In this document: piece after piece, positions 1 to 12,300 of the stretch
Position numbering within the stretch: position 1 is the stretch's first letter
Layout: the number at the start of each line of letters is the position of its first letter
Assembly (NCBI RefSeq): GCF_910592395.1
Contig: NC_088319.1
Location: 5,830,001 to 5,894,000 of the forward strand
Length of the DNA stretch: 64,000 nucleotides
From: Lineus longissimus
Lineage: Eukaryota > Nemertea > Pilidiophora > Heteronemertea > Lineidae
Direction of reading: 5' to 3'
The notes under the pieces: model-generated
What the model was told of the DNA's origin: nothing
The model's input: only the letters and a program-made list of their open reading frames with translations
Databases searched by the model: none
Made by a program: the position numbers and the translations under genes

Positions 1-1726
1 GACGTGATGGAGTCCGACGTGTCTTGACAGCAGCATCTCCAGTCAATTATACCTGGAAAACGAGCCCACGCGGTAAGGAACTGATTACGATACTCTAAAG
101 ATATGCTTTGTCTACATGGTCGGTGGCTATAAAAACATGATTTGGGCCTAATCGATGCACTTTAGTTTTTCTACTCGAGTGTCTCGACCGATGCATGAAC
201 TGCAACGCGCAACATGCATTTGTTGTCATTTGACCAGCGCACGTGCGCTTGTTTACAATTTCATTTCACATGACCTGCTATCGTGGATTGGATATGAGAC
301 CTGTGACTCAACTACGAAACTCCTTGGGTTGGTAGATCGGAAGGTCGGTCGGTCAGCGTTTTTCCGGTTACCATAATTCATTGATAACAATGATTCAAAA
401 ACAATTATGGTCCGGTACGTTACGTACGAAGCATCTAAGTGAACTTTCCCCCTCAATAACTGGATCGTACTTCTGGATTACCCAGAAAAATGACTTTTTG
501 GGAAAGTCAAAAAATCGCCTTGATCAATTTTATGTCAACATGCTACGTACATGTATGTCGCATCGAAGCAAACTCTGTTGGAAATGACGTAGCCATGCCT
601 AGCGCATGTTCGTACAACCGCCGATTATTGAAAAAATATAATTTGCATTATAATTAACAAAGAATAGCTCTTACCCCACATAATTTCTCTATTTCGGAAA
701 TCTACTTGAAAAACCCCAAATCCGCGGTTATTCGGACAAGCTCCAGTTGGTTAACAGCACATTTCCATTTTCAAAATTTGAAAAATATTTCATAAAAGTG
801 GAGAAAAACTGCTTGACATTTGAAACTTTATCATTTACGCCGGTTTCTTTACTATTTACAACACAAGTCCACTAGAGTGAGTTTCGAAATATCATGCACA
901 AATCAGCGGACCATTGAAAACCAAGGCCTATAAATTGCTGTCACATTTCAGGGTTGCGGTTAGGCATCAATAAAAGTTCCCCGAGCAGACTGACTCTGCC
1001 TAAAATCGGCGAACAGAGTCTAGGCAATTATGATTCATTATGTTACACTGGAATGGGTAGCTTGGAATATGCTTGCCTTGGGAAAAACCCCTTGACTATA
1101 GATCAACCTTAAGGCTGGGGTTCACCTATGACACATCTTTTGTGCGCTTCCAACAACGATATCTATAACATATTGCTCACAAAACGGTACCTATTAATTT
1201 CAATGCATGTTTTAGTTCCTACCTTTATTGTCCCATTTTCATTAAAAAAATATCAATTTTGACAGATTAGAATAGTGTTAATTAGCTTTTGATTAGAGGT
1301 CATAATTTAAGTTTTGAACAATCCTGCAGACTTTACGATGGGACGTATCCGTTTCGGCGTTGAACTCTCACATTGATGCATGGTGCGTGCAGATGCTAAC
1401 GATCCGTTTTTTTCTAAAAATACATTCCATTTAATTGGTGTAAACAAATAAATGCCCCCAAAGTGACTCGATTTACAATTTTCTGAATATTGCCTATTTT
1501 CGCCCAAATACTTTATAAGCGATCGTTAGGATCTAGAATGCACAGATGGCTATTACCAAATTATTTTTTCAAATACATGTATATCTATCCATAAAAGGGA
1601 AAACTTGTCACAAAAATCTGAAATATCGCGCACATACCGCCAGTTTAGCTTTGTTATTGTAATTCACTTCATTCCCGCCACTGCCTATAGCTGTTCTATG
1701 GGCCGTGAAAACCGCAAACAATCTGT

Positions 1727-1925
1727 ACATGTTTTTGTAAGCAGTCGTCGCTCGCGCAAACTTGTCTTGCATGTTTTTGTGAAAGAGGACGTCGGAGAAC
1801 GCGGTCGTATATCAAAACAGACGTTGGGTGGCGCTCGCGCAAACTTCCCTCACATGTTTTTGTGAAAGAGGACGTCGGAGAACGCGGTCGTATAAAAAAA
1901 CAGACGTTGGGTGGCGCTCGAGACG
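1727..1925. repeat. Tandem duplication, 83-bp unit
   Basis: ATGTTTTTGTGAAAGAGG recurs at 1771 and 1854, followed in both by GGAGAACGCGGTCGTAT and CAGACGTTGGGTGGCGCTCG. A partial earlier copy starts about 1727. Confidence 0.8.
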
Positions 1926-2090
1926 GGTCATCCTATTTAGCGTCCAGTGGCGACCAGTGGCGTCCAACGCGAAATAATAGTGTGTATATGGTTAAAAATG
2001 TTTTCAAGCTCCTAAAACACTTTCAATAAACAAGATTTAGAAGTTTGGTGGAGTTTGCAAACCTAGTTTTTGATTAATTATCACCAGAAA

Positions 2091-2210
2091 ACGATCTTAG
2101 TATGCGTTCAGCAAAAGTACTGGACGCCATGTTTGTTTTAGCTGCCGTTCCTTGGGTTTATAGAAAAAGCGGAATCGGGATCTGGCATCAGGTTGGCATA
2201 CTAAGATCGT
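2091..2210. repeat. Short inverted repeat, 15-bp arms
   Basis: ACGATCTTAGTATGC at 2091-2105 is perfectly inverted at 2196-2210, about 90 bp apart. It is consistent with a tiny hairpin MITE. Confidence 0.6.
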
Positions 2211-3134
2211 ACCAAGAGCATACCTCATCTGTGGTCAATTGCAAATCAGGTCAATGGGCTTATCTCTGACTGACCGACCATGAAAGCCGAAATCTGCATT
2301 GAAATAAATTTTTGAAAAGAGTATTTCTGCGCAACGAAAGGAATTAAATCTGCATGTAAATGGTGTGAAGTATTAAAGCATCAGTTCAGAGGATCGCCGC
2401 TTGTCAAAAGTGCTGACTTGATGTGAGAATTCAGGCCCAGCCCAATATAAGGTAGGCCTATAATGTCTTTTAAATAAAGCACGCTTGCACTTGGGCCTAT
2501 TCCCTGTCTTTTCGAAGGGTTATTTTGGCAAATCATGTGGAAACGAGACTATCCATTGCATATGTTGAATAAAAGAAAAGAAATATTTGTTTGAGGACAG
2601 TTTTGTACCTCCTGAGTGTTTTATTTTCATCGGATATCTTTGCTATTTGATGACTTGCCGGGTGAAGATGACGACGCATTACAGCTCCAAAGTCATTGTA
2701 CGGCAGAGGCCTCTGGCCAGCGAATTAGTCTATACTAAGCCATGGATCATCTTTGATTTAACAACATTGGACAATTTAGGAGCGTAGTTTGTATCAAATA
2801 ATTTTCGGCGAATCGATACCTTTCTGTTACAGGGTATAGGCGGATCTTATTACATATCGTAATTATGTATAGTATTTGCATTGTCTACTGAAAGGAAGAG
2901 CCTCTCGAGATAATACCGAGCAGAATTACGATGATTACATATTTCCTATGTATAATCGGGCGAAAATGCGAAGAATCGGTTCCAAATCGCATTTACCTAT
3001 ACATTCAAGGCGCACACTACACACCGGGTGCTATCATTACATCGGTGATCGAACGTTTGACACAAGTCACTTGCCGATGATCATCATGATATGATATATA
3101 ACACTCATATTTATATTGCTTGTAATGCTTTCAG

Positions 3135-3304
3135 CGATCCTGAGTCAGGACTGAAAAAGGCATTCGGCGGTCTCAGCCGGACTCAAATCGGAGGATGCGA
3201 TATTCTAGAGTGGTCGATGCTCTCTTCAGTGCACTACCTTGCTTTTATTCACAAGCTGCCTAATGGCGTGCCGGTTTGGGTCAAGGTACAGGTATTCAAC
3301 CATG
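3135..3304 (+). CDS. Exon 1 of the giant gene (first visible), FN3-like
   Basis: Begins after TTTCAG with the DPESGL turn of an FN3-like unit and ends at GTAAGA (phase 1). It continues to the strand WVKVQVFNH. Its 5' partner exon is not identified: it must supply two bases and the start of the domain. The following 1.4-kb intron contains the 9-bp-TSD transposon at 3488-4520. Confidence 0.75.
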
Positions 3305-6300
3305 GTAAGACCAGGACTTGAATATATTGTGTATTTGACATCTTTGAGATTTCCAATTTTTGCTGTATACAAAGATATATGTGTATTGTGCTTGTTGGCT
3401 GCGAAAACTGATCTAATACTTAAAATATTCGTTCCAGTGTTAGGCCAAAGTGAGCCAAATGCGACCCCTGGGTGGTGTGTTGAAAGGGGTAGGTGATAAA
3501 GTATGGAATTAGTGAAACCTTGGAAACACTGATAAACCTTGGAAACACTCCTTAAAATGCATAAAAACATGAGTTAATGCCATTCGAACCTAACGTGGTT
3601 ACGAACCAACATCTGGAGCTTATTCTTACATGATCAGATCGGAATTTTATGGTAATTTAGAAATCTGTCGCATGTCCGATTCAATAGTCTATATTTTAGA
3701 ACAATCCAGTTGTACCTCGCCTCCAGTGTACAGTACTGATCTCCCAAATATGGGAAGACACGCCCACCACACACCCATAATATGGGCCAATAGCGCTCAT
3801 ACGCCACCACCACGCGGGGCCTATTTGAACTACGGATCGGTCTGTTCATTCAGAGTGATACAGAGAAAATTGACTACATCATGCAGTACCGATGCCCGTA
3901 AATGAAATGCAAGTCCCTCCAGGAATCTAGGTCCTGTCCTTTTTTGCTATAGCATGGAGGTCTTTATAATACCTCCATTGTTATAGCGAATAGAAGAACG
4001 GCGGAGTTCCTTTGTTCCTCTCGGGGCTTTGCGCCTTGCGGATGAAAATTTCCTTCGCCGTGAGCGATTTCTTACATCTTCCAGTACGCATCGAGGAATG
4101 CAGAGATCTTTGTGACGTCACCAGTTCTAAGCGGTTTTTTTTATTCACGTGTGTGTTTGTCCTGTGATCTCGTGCATCTAGTACCGAGCATAATACTTTA
4201 TCGTCTATGGAATACAAAACAATCATAAAAACTAATTTTTGCTTCCATTGAAGAGAAATAAAATATTTTAACGACCACAGCGCATTGCCAATTGATGACG
4301 TCATCCTCCACATTAAAAATGTTGGCTTCTGAACTAACTGGCAAATTGCTATCAATAAAGTCAGCTGGGACGAGACTGTCAGTTGGGAGGGTATAAATCG
4401 TGGAAGGAACGCACCCGATTTCCCGCGCTATTTGCACAGTGATTCCATGGTTTACATTGAATATTACAAGGTTTATCAGTGTTTCCAAGGTTTCACTAAT
4501 TCCATACTTTATCAACTACCGTTGAAAGGATGTGACAAGCCGCCCGTATTATTTACTACGTTGCACGGATGCTTGATACTGTATTTGATTATGATGTTAT
4601 TCGTCCCAAATAAGTCCCATGGGGACAAAGTCGCAACCAGCGGCAGGGAGAATATCCCATGAATAGAATTGGTAAGTATCAACCGTAAGAATCGACCCGG
4701 AAAGAGTTGTATGTTTATCTCCTTCACTTCTGATTCCAGTTGACCTCTACGAAACTGGAGTGGCTGACTACCCAATAACTGTGGATGATACTCCTCCAGT
4801 ACCCGGCGAAGTCAATGATGGTGAAGTCCTAAAGATCGACCAAAACTTTACCAAGTACGCTCACAAGGTATGATGACAAGGTCCTTTAGCAAATAGAAAT
4901 ATGATAAAGCATAAAACCCTTAGAAGGGTGCATGCGCGTATCAAATGAATGGTATTTATGACGAGCAGTGCTGACAAGAGTGTATCATGCCATGACACTT
5001 ATTCGCAGAGATGGATTCAATACTTAACATGCCCATAAACGTATTCCCTTCCCAGTTTATCATGTTTTTGGAGATACCATTGCACCACTGCACCAGTAAT
5101 AACTGTCCTATTAGGAAGTTGTTGCATTTTTGTTGCCCTTTCCTCCACTGTTGATAATTGCATACGTTATTACAGAGTAAGTAGATTAGAGCCACACTGC
5201 TATTCATTACTGTCGTCACAGCGAGCATTTAAAACGACCCAGAAACTTCTGAGCGGATATCAGGTCGTATGATATACGACACAAATGGGTTGTCCTCATG
5301 CAATCACTTTGGAAACGCATTTTAAAAATAGATGTTACGTCCTGTTAATGGGGCACGTCATCATCGCGTATATTTGGGAACGAGACCCGACCCGTCGGCG
5401 ACATGGGGACGTCCTTCTCGGATTTTACATGGTATGACGTCATTTTCCAAAACATGGCCGACGTCTGTTTTTGGCGCCAAAATTTGCCCCTTGAACGGCC
5501 GATTTGAATCTCCGATATAGGTCATGTGGCAATATTTCGGCACAGAAATTTTGTCACTTGTGACATATCAAGTTAATGTCTCACAGATAAACTGTATTTT
5601 GAACGATTTTAAATGCTGTCTACTTACTCTTTTAATGATTTGTGATATGGTAACGGGTTTTTTTCTCCAGATATGCGCCAATTGGTTTGACTTCAGTGAT
5701 CCAGATTCGGGCATTGACATGTTCGAGTTGTCGGTTGGTACAACAAAATTAGGTGTTGATGTTGTTAACCGTTTTCGCATCAGCTCTCTGGAACACAAGG
5801 CCTGCATTGACCTTGCACCATTCAACAAAACATTGATCCATGGAAAGAAGTATTGTTTCACAGTCACTGCATGGAACGGAGCAGTCAATAAGAAATATGT
5901 TAATGCAAGCTCTGATTGTGGTAAGTGCTGTTCTTTCGTTGCTTCGCTGTTTGTCGCTTAGTGGCGTTTGGGATCCTTGCATCATGCCAAAGTATGGTGA
6001 ATTGAATGCAATGAAATTATATTTTCTTCTGAAAGTTACTGCCATTAATACCCCCATTTCTAGTTTGAATAACGGAAACAAACTAAAACCAAAAGTTGTT
6101 TTTTTTGTACAATTTGGTTCTTTATGGAGTTTCACATCGACCATCTGTTGAGTAGGCCTACTTAAAAATGAAGTCGCCCCCTAGTTAATTATGCCTGTCT
6201 TGGGTCACAAGTGTGTCTTGTGGGGGGGGGGGGGGGTAATTATCTTTGCTTCATTAAGCTTATATCTTGAAAACGAATCGTCACTGTTCATGTTTCCAAA

Positions 6301-9300
6301 GAATCACTGAACGATTATTATCAATAGAGGTCTAATAATTAACCATCTTTAAATTGATCTATCCGCACTACTTGGCACGTTGCTCTTGTTCATTTTGCAT
6401 AGTGTTAGTTGACCTGACAAAACCAGAGAATGGAGACATCATAGATGGGAACATAAAAGGATTCGTGGACCTGAAGATCAGCTCCATGCCTGCTATGATT
6501 GGCGGTCAGTTAAGGAACTTCCATGACCCGGAATCGGGATTGATTGACACTGCAATCCAAGTTAAGATTGCATCGTGAGTTTCTAGCCACGTTTTTTTAC
6601 TTTCGTTGACATAGTCTCCTCTTGGTGTATGTAAAATTTTAGAAAATGTCTTACGTTCCTCCCCTCCAAGATTCAGATCTCAAATCAAATGTTTAGTCGG
6701 AATCTACGTACTTACAAACTACCTTCAAACTGATTGAATAATGGATTGAGAAAATCATAACAGCGGTGTGACTCACATGAAAAGGAATCAACTCGATGAG
6801 CCAAATCAACCCGCTTATCGCAGGGGTACAGCACCAATAACAGTATCAATGGTCTATTGCCTATCTTCGATTCATCTTGACGTTCTCTTTCTTAGATCCT
6901 CGTCACCAACAAAGGAATACAAAGTCGCCACTAGCTATGTATCGATCAAAGGGAAAAGTTATAGTTGGGCAACCTATCATCTGAATCATAAGGACTGGTT
7001 TAAATCTACAATACGGGTAACCAATGGTGCATACGCAGATAACCAGAAGACAACTGATGGCGTCCTTGTTGATCTCACTCCGCCTTTTCTTGACTACATT
7101 TTCGATGGCAAGGTATGTGACTATCACTTTCATCTTGAATTTGATGTCCATTGTTTCTGTTAACTCTTGAATTCGTTGCATAAAGACTTGCATTCGATTG
7201 CGATAACGCGTGGCAATGCTTTTCAGGCTGCACTGCATCTCATTTCTGGTTACTACCAGTCGACGCCGGCAGTCTGTGTGTGTGTGGGGGGGCCGGGGGG
7301 GGGTGCACTTGTGGTTTGATAGCGAGACGTTTTCTGCAAGGCTAATGCTAACAAGATATTTTCCACAAGAGCAATAGCTTAGAGGACCATTTGGCATTAT
7401 TAAAGGCAATATAACCCAGCTGTCGGCTGCCCAGTCACCTCCTATTCTAGATGAGTAGTTTCGATCAACAAATTGCACAAAAAAGGAAAATTCAAAATCT
7501 GACTGAATTATCACGCTTTTCCGATGTTGACTCCGATTTGACCCGAGTTAGCTCTCCATGCGTCGATCCTTTCCATGTGGAACGATGCACTAGTAAGGCG
7601 CCTCCTGGAGCCATTGATCTACCCAGTGACGTTTTGGTATAATTATCGATTTTTCCGACGTTACGCTGATGGCGCTTGATTACCCCGCTACTGCGACGAT
7701 AATGGAAATGACTTTGCGTCGTAATAGCGGGGTGACGTGAACTCGGATCTCGGCGAGCATTCACGTGGCGGGAAAGGTCTTTTGCGCCAGGACTTGTGAC
7801 TAAAAATGACGAATAACGCATTTATCTACTATAGAGCTCAATTAAAATTGAAAAAGCATCAAACACGTTCAGAAAGCTTACTGATGAACCGGAAGAACAA
7901 GCATACAGCAGTAAAAAGTCGCCTATTCCTTTAGCAATAACGATCGCAACTTCATCACATTTTGACAGCAAGTCCAATAGTAGTCTGATCCGATTTAAAT
8001 CTGATCGTAAGCCAAGAAATGGTGGATTACCTACTTTAAGGCACCTCCTTCCCAAAATGCGAATTTTAGGTATAAATGTAGAATACGACAATAAGTATGC
8101 GTTTGGCTGCGTAGTCCTTGTGCATTTATATTGAGCCATGCTGCTCAGGCATTAACGAATTTAAAGGATGAATTTAAAGAATTGAAGTAAAAACGTTTCG
8201 TCTTTATTGAACATAATAATAAGACTACCGCATGTTTTATGTTCTTTTACATATTTTTTTAACTGAATAATTCTTGCATTTATGCAGGGCCTAAAAATCT
8301 AAACTTAAGGTACATTGTAGAGGTAAAATAAAATGAAAAAATATTTTGTAATTTAAATGCTGAATTATTATTTATTAACCTCCCAGACGGGAGAATAAAA
8401 TTTACAGGATATAAGCGTTATGTCGTCGGCAAAGGCCGCAGAATTTAACTCGGTTTGGCCAACTTTTATTCCACCTATTTTGGAGCGTTGTTTCTTACAG
8501 CAAAAATTAGGTTTTTCTGTGAATGCCAGCCCGGTCCATTATACCTACATGTATGTCTGATATAGTGTCATGCTTTTGCATGTATTTCAGGTACCCAAAA
8601 AGGACATAAACTTCCAGACCATGGACAACGAGATGACTGTCAATTATGAATTCCATGATGACGAATCTGGCATCGCCCATTACAAGGTTTTGGTCTATGA
8701 GACTTACGAAAACACAGAGAGCTTTATTGGTGAATGTAAGCTGAACTGAGCAACCTTTGATCATTTATAACATCTTTCATCAAATGCACGCAACTCTGTT
8801 AAATCATGGAATGCAAAATACGACGCATGAAAGCCGTATTTTCTGATAATCTAAGTTGCAAGAAATGGATGTTGTTTTCCATCCACAGGCGTTGTTGTCA
8901 GTTAAAATTAGCGAGACAATCACCTGTATCGAACTTTATCCAACCAACGCCTATAAAATTCGCGCGGGTTTCCCGCTATAAGGAAACTTGGGATTAGGCC
9001 CTTTTTTCACTGTGGGGGTCCTTTCAATAAACTGCCAGTGCCGAAACAATACACCTTCCTTGTAATATTCTCATATGAAAAACCCAGTGCACACGTACCC
9101 TTGATTGAGATGCAACGGTTGGGAAATTGATACACGATTGATCCCTTGATGCAGGTCCTGATGTCAGGAAAAATATTCGTAGATTACTTCGTACTTCATC
9201 GTTCCCAGTGTTGCAAAACAGCATAATGACACGACGAACTACCGGTATTATGTAATTGATGATTTCACTTGAAATCATTACATCGAAACAATCACCGAGC

Positions 9301-12300
9301 ATGGTGTTTTTTATGCTGCACTATTTCTAGTTGTGTCGTAAAACTAACTTAGCAAAATGTTCCATCTGAAACCGTTCAATTCCAGCCACTTACCTCCCGA
9401 GTACACAAACTGTCTACACCAAGAGCGGCCTAAACATAAAGAACGGTGCTGTTCTGTACGGTGTAGTAGAAAGTGAAAACACCGCCGTCCCGGGTGTTTC
9501 TGCAGTCTTTCGCTCATCTGGTGTCAAGGTGGACAAGTCACCGCCAGTGGTAAGAACTATCATTTCCTCGTGTTCTTGACAGTTCCTCTTAACTATTGCT
9601 ACATATAGCTATAAACTTGACGATTTCCGTGCCAACAAAAATTCATTTTTTTCCCAACAGTGAGTATTCTACAACTTTTTTTCGTGATTCAAGGTAAAGG
9701 GGGCCACTATAATGTGCTGGTTAACAATATGGATCAACCTTCTCCAAATCGATAATCTTCTTAACAGATACCACGGCATGGCCTCTTTGATACAAGTAGA
9801 AAATTCTTATTGGCCGTCGAAAATATTTGATCCTCAAAGTTGGCCTGTTCAGAGACAATTTTGAAATTGTTCTGCCCGGGTAATATCCTCCCTCGGCCTT
9901 TTGTCAATGTCATGTCATGATCATGAGGTTCGTGTAGACCAAACCAAAGTGGCCTAATTGAGCCTGAACCCCAACAAATGTATTTCTAATGTATCAAGCT
10001 TGAATAATGCTAAGAAAAATCCGAAGTCTTTTGTCAATTGATGTTTAATGTGGATTGGGAGTAGTATTTTGTGAAATTGGTGTAAAAAGGGTTTTTAGAA
10101 ACTACTGTGGTCTGAATCTCAACATAAAGCTGTTTTTCAGAAACATTGTTATCTTTCAGATGCAACGTGTCTCGATAGGGGTGACCTCTGCTGGCGAGCA
10201 TGAGGAGCGCCATAACAACACTGTCATCCAGTCTGATAGGGCTGGTATCACTGCGAGTTGGATTGCCGTGGATAGTGAATCCGGTGTAGAAGAATACGAA
10301 GTGTGTGTTGGAACGACATCTGGTAAGTATAAATGAAGAAACGTCCGTCAGGTTTTAGAAGAATATGAAGTTTGTGTTGAAACGACATCTATCAAGTATA
10401 AATGAAGAAACGTCAGTTAGGTTTCTCGAAGAATATGAAGTCTGTGTTGCGCAGACATATGGAAAAAATAAAGAAAGTCAGTCAGGTTACATGAAGCATT
10501 TTTATGTAGTCTGTGTTGCATACACATTTGGTGAAAATCAATTATGAAACGGCAGCTTTACCCCCTTACATGTTGAATAACAATACATGTCCAAGTGTGA
10601 TGTTCTGGTAGCCAGCAGATGGCTCGTCTGTCACGTGCAGACTCGTACATACATTTGTGAGTCTACCTCAGGATTGGCCAATAGTGGTTACTCACTTGTC
10701 ACCTGTCAAGAGCTTATAGACACAGGAAGAATGTATATTACAGAGGTCTCAGAGGGTTGTGGATCTGAATCAACCCTACTTGATGTCATTTCAGGTGTGC
10801 CCCATTGCTGAATTTTGGGGCCCCTTTTGTTCAATTTATACATAAATGATCTCCCAAATGTTGTTAGCATGGAAACTATTATGAGTTTGTTTGCTGATGA
10901 CTCGAAGATAGCCAGAGAAATCAAAGACTTACATGAAATAGAGCTCTACAACATGATTTAGAAAATGTACAGGCGTGGTGTAGAAAGTGGGGTATGAACT
11001 TTAGCCCTGGAAATCGTATTTTTATGCGCATCACTCGGAAATTAAGACCATTAGCTTTTCATTATAACATTAACGTTTCAATGCTCTCCAAGGTTGATCA
11101 TTTCAAAGATCTTGGTGTAATATTTCAATATGATATGAACTGGAATAGTTGATTTTGACACTTTGCCTTTTATAACGCGATGCTTTAGGAGAGGCGATGA
11201 TCTCTTGTTGCTTCAGCCCAGATTCTATACTGAAAGCTTCGCGGCCTCTTTCTTTGTTCGAGGGGCTAAACTGTGGAACAGCCTGCCACTGTACTTAAGA
11301 CAGTGTGAGAACCGCCGAGGTTTCAAAAATCATTTAACAAGTTTTTACAAAAGTAAGCTGCGTTTGGTTGACTCTGACAATTACTGTACGTTTGTCAGCT
11401 TCTGCCGGTGTGCCACTTGCAGACCTGCATGTGGTGATAGTGAGACGCCGGCAAAATTCTAGTCACTCTCCCGGAACTTCGCCTTTTCTTTTTAGGAGGC
11501 ACTTTCATAGGTCGGTTGTCATCTTTGTGCTCCTCCTTTTAGACACTAAAATGTATTGTTATGATGTGCTACATTTTGTTCTTGTGTTTAATGCATTGGT
11601 ATGTTTTATAAGTAGTACACAATGTTTTAAATTTATCTAGTGTCTAAAAAAGTATTCATTAAATAAGAACGTATATTACAGAGGTTGGTCGTTTTTCAAA
11701 CATGGAATATTTTATCGCACTGTCTAGAGGTACGGGACCCGTATCCCTAGGTCAGAATGCTAAAGGTACGGGAGTTATTTTGCGCATGTCCAAAACGTTG
11801 TTGTCACTCAACTGCGGCTTGGAAATAATACTCTTCACAGTGACAGTGCGCGCGTCTTTGATGTAAACAATTTAACCAACCAAAATTAAGTTTATCGTGC
11901 GAATGTGAAAATACTTTTGAGAATATTTCAAGTGAAGAACATTAGACAAAGGGCTTCATACAAGAGGTCCACACATAAAACTGCGTATAGGCCTACATCA
12001 AGCAGATAAGCCGGTGTAGAAGTTTAAAATGTCCCAGGATAGAATGCCCGGGAAACAAAGGATTCTATTATGCACTTCAACCTCTGAGCTATTGACGGTC
12101 AGGGTCTCTATAGAACCATATTGCAGAATACAATAGGGCCGGACACTTTTTCAAGGGGGGCATTTGTTACTGTTACACCGGCATGGCCGAGTGGATACCG
12201 CATACCGGATACCGGAGTGGATACCGGATACCGAGGACTCAGGCCTCTTCGACCCTGGATTGAATCCAACGACAGCCACTTATTTTAATTTTCTGCCCCA

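Larger units (their letters stand above)
1..3134. other. Upstream region without a convincing exon
   Basis: No ORF here has the repeat signature or strong exon borders. An open stretch 1-72 ending before GTAAGG could be an exon, but its phase does not fit the first certain exon. Contents recognised are the tandem duplication at 1727-1925 and a short inverted repeat at 2091-2210. Missing 5' exons of the giant gene probably lie outside the window or are too short to see. Confidence 0.4.

Noticed and set aside
1-72. Possible exon ending before GTAAGG at the window start
   Set aside because: The only open frame ends in phase 1 and would create a stop when joined to the first certain exon (3135-3304). 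No domain signature is present.
4198-4515. 105-aa minus-strand ORF inside the 9-bp-TSD element
   Set aside because: It includes the terminal inverted repeat in its coding sequence and shows no transposase motif.
6903-7514. 203-aa minus-strand ORF
   Set aside because: It overlaps exon 5 of the plus-strand gene, runs into a MITE, and has no domain or splice support.
12177-12275. Functional tRNA gene
   Set aside because: The B box is decayed, the middle is expanded by repeats, and the acceptor stem cannot be paired.
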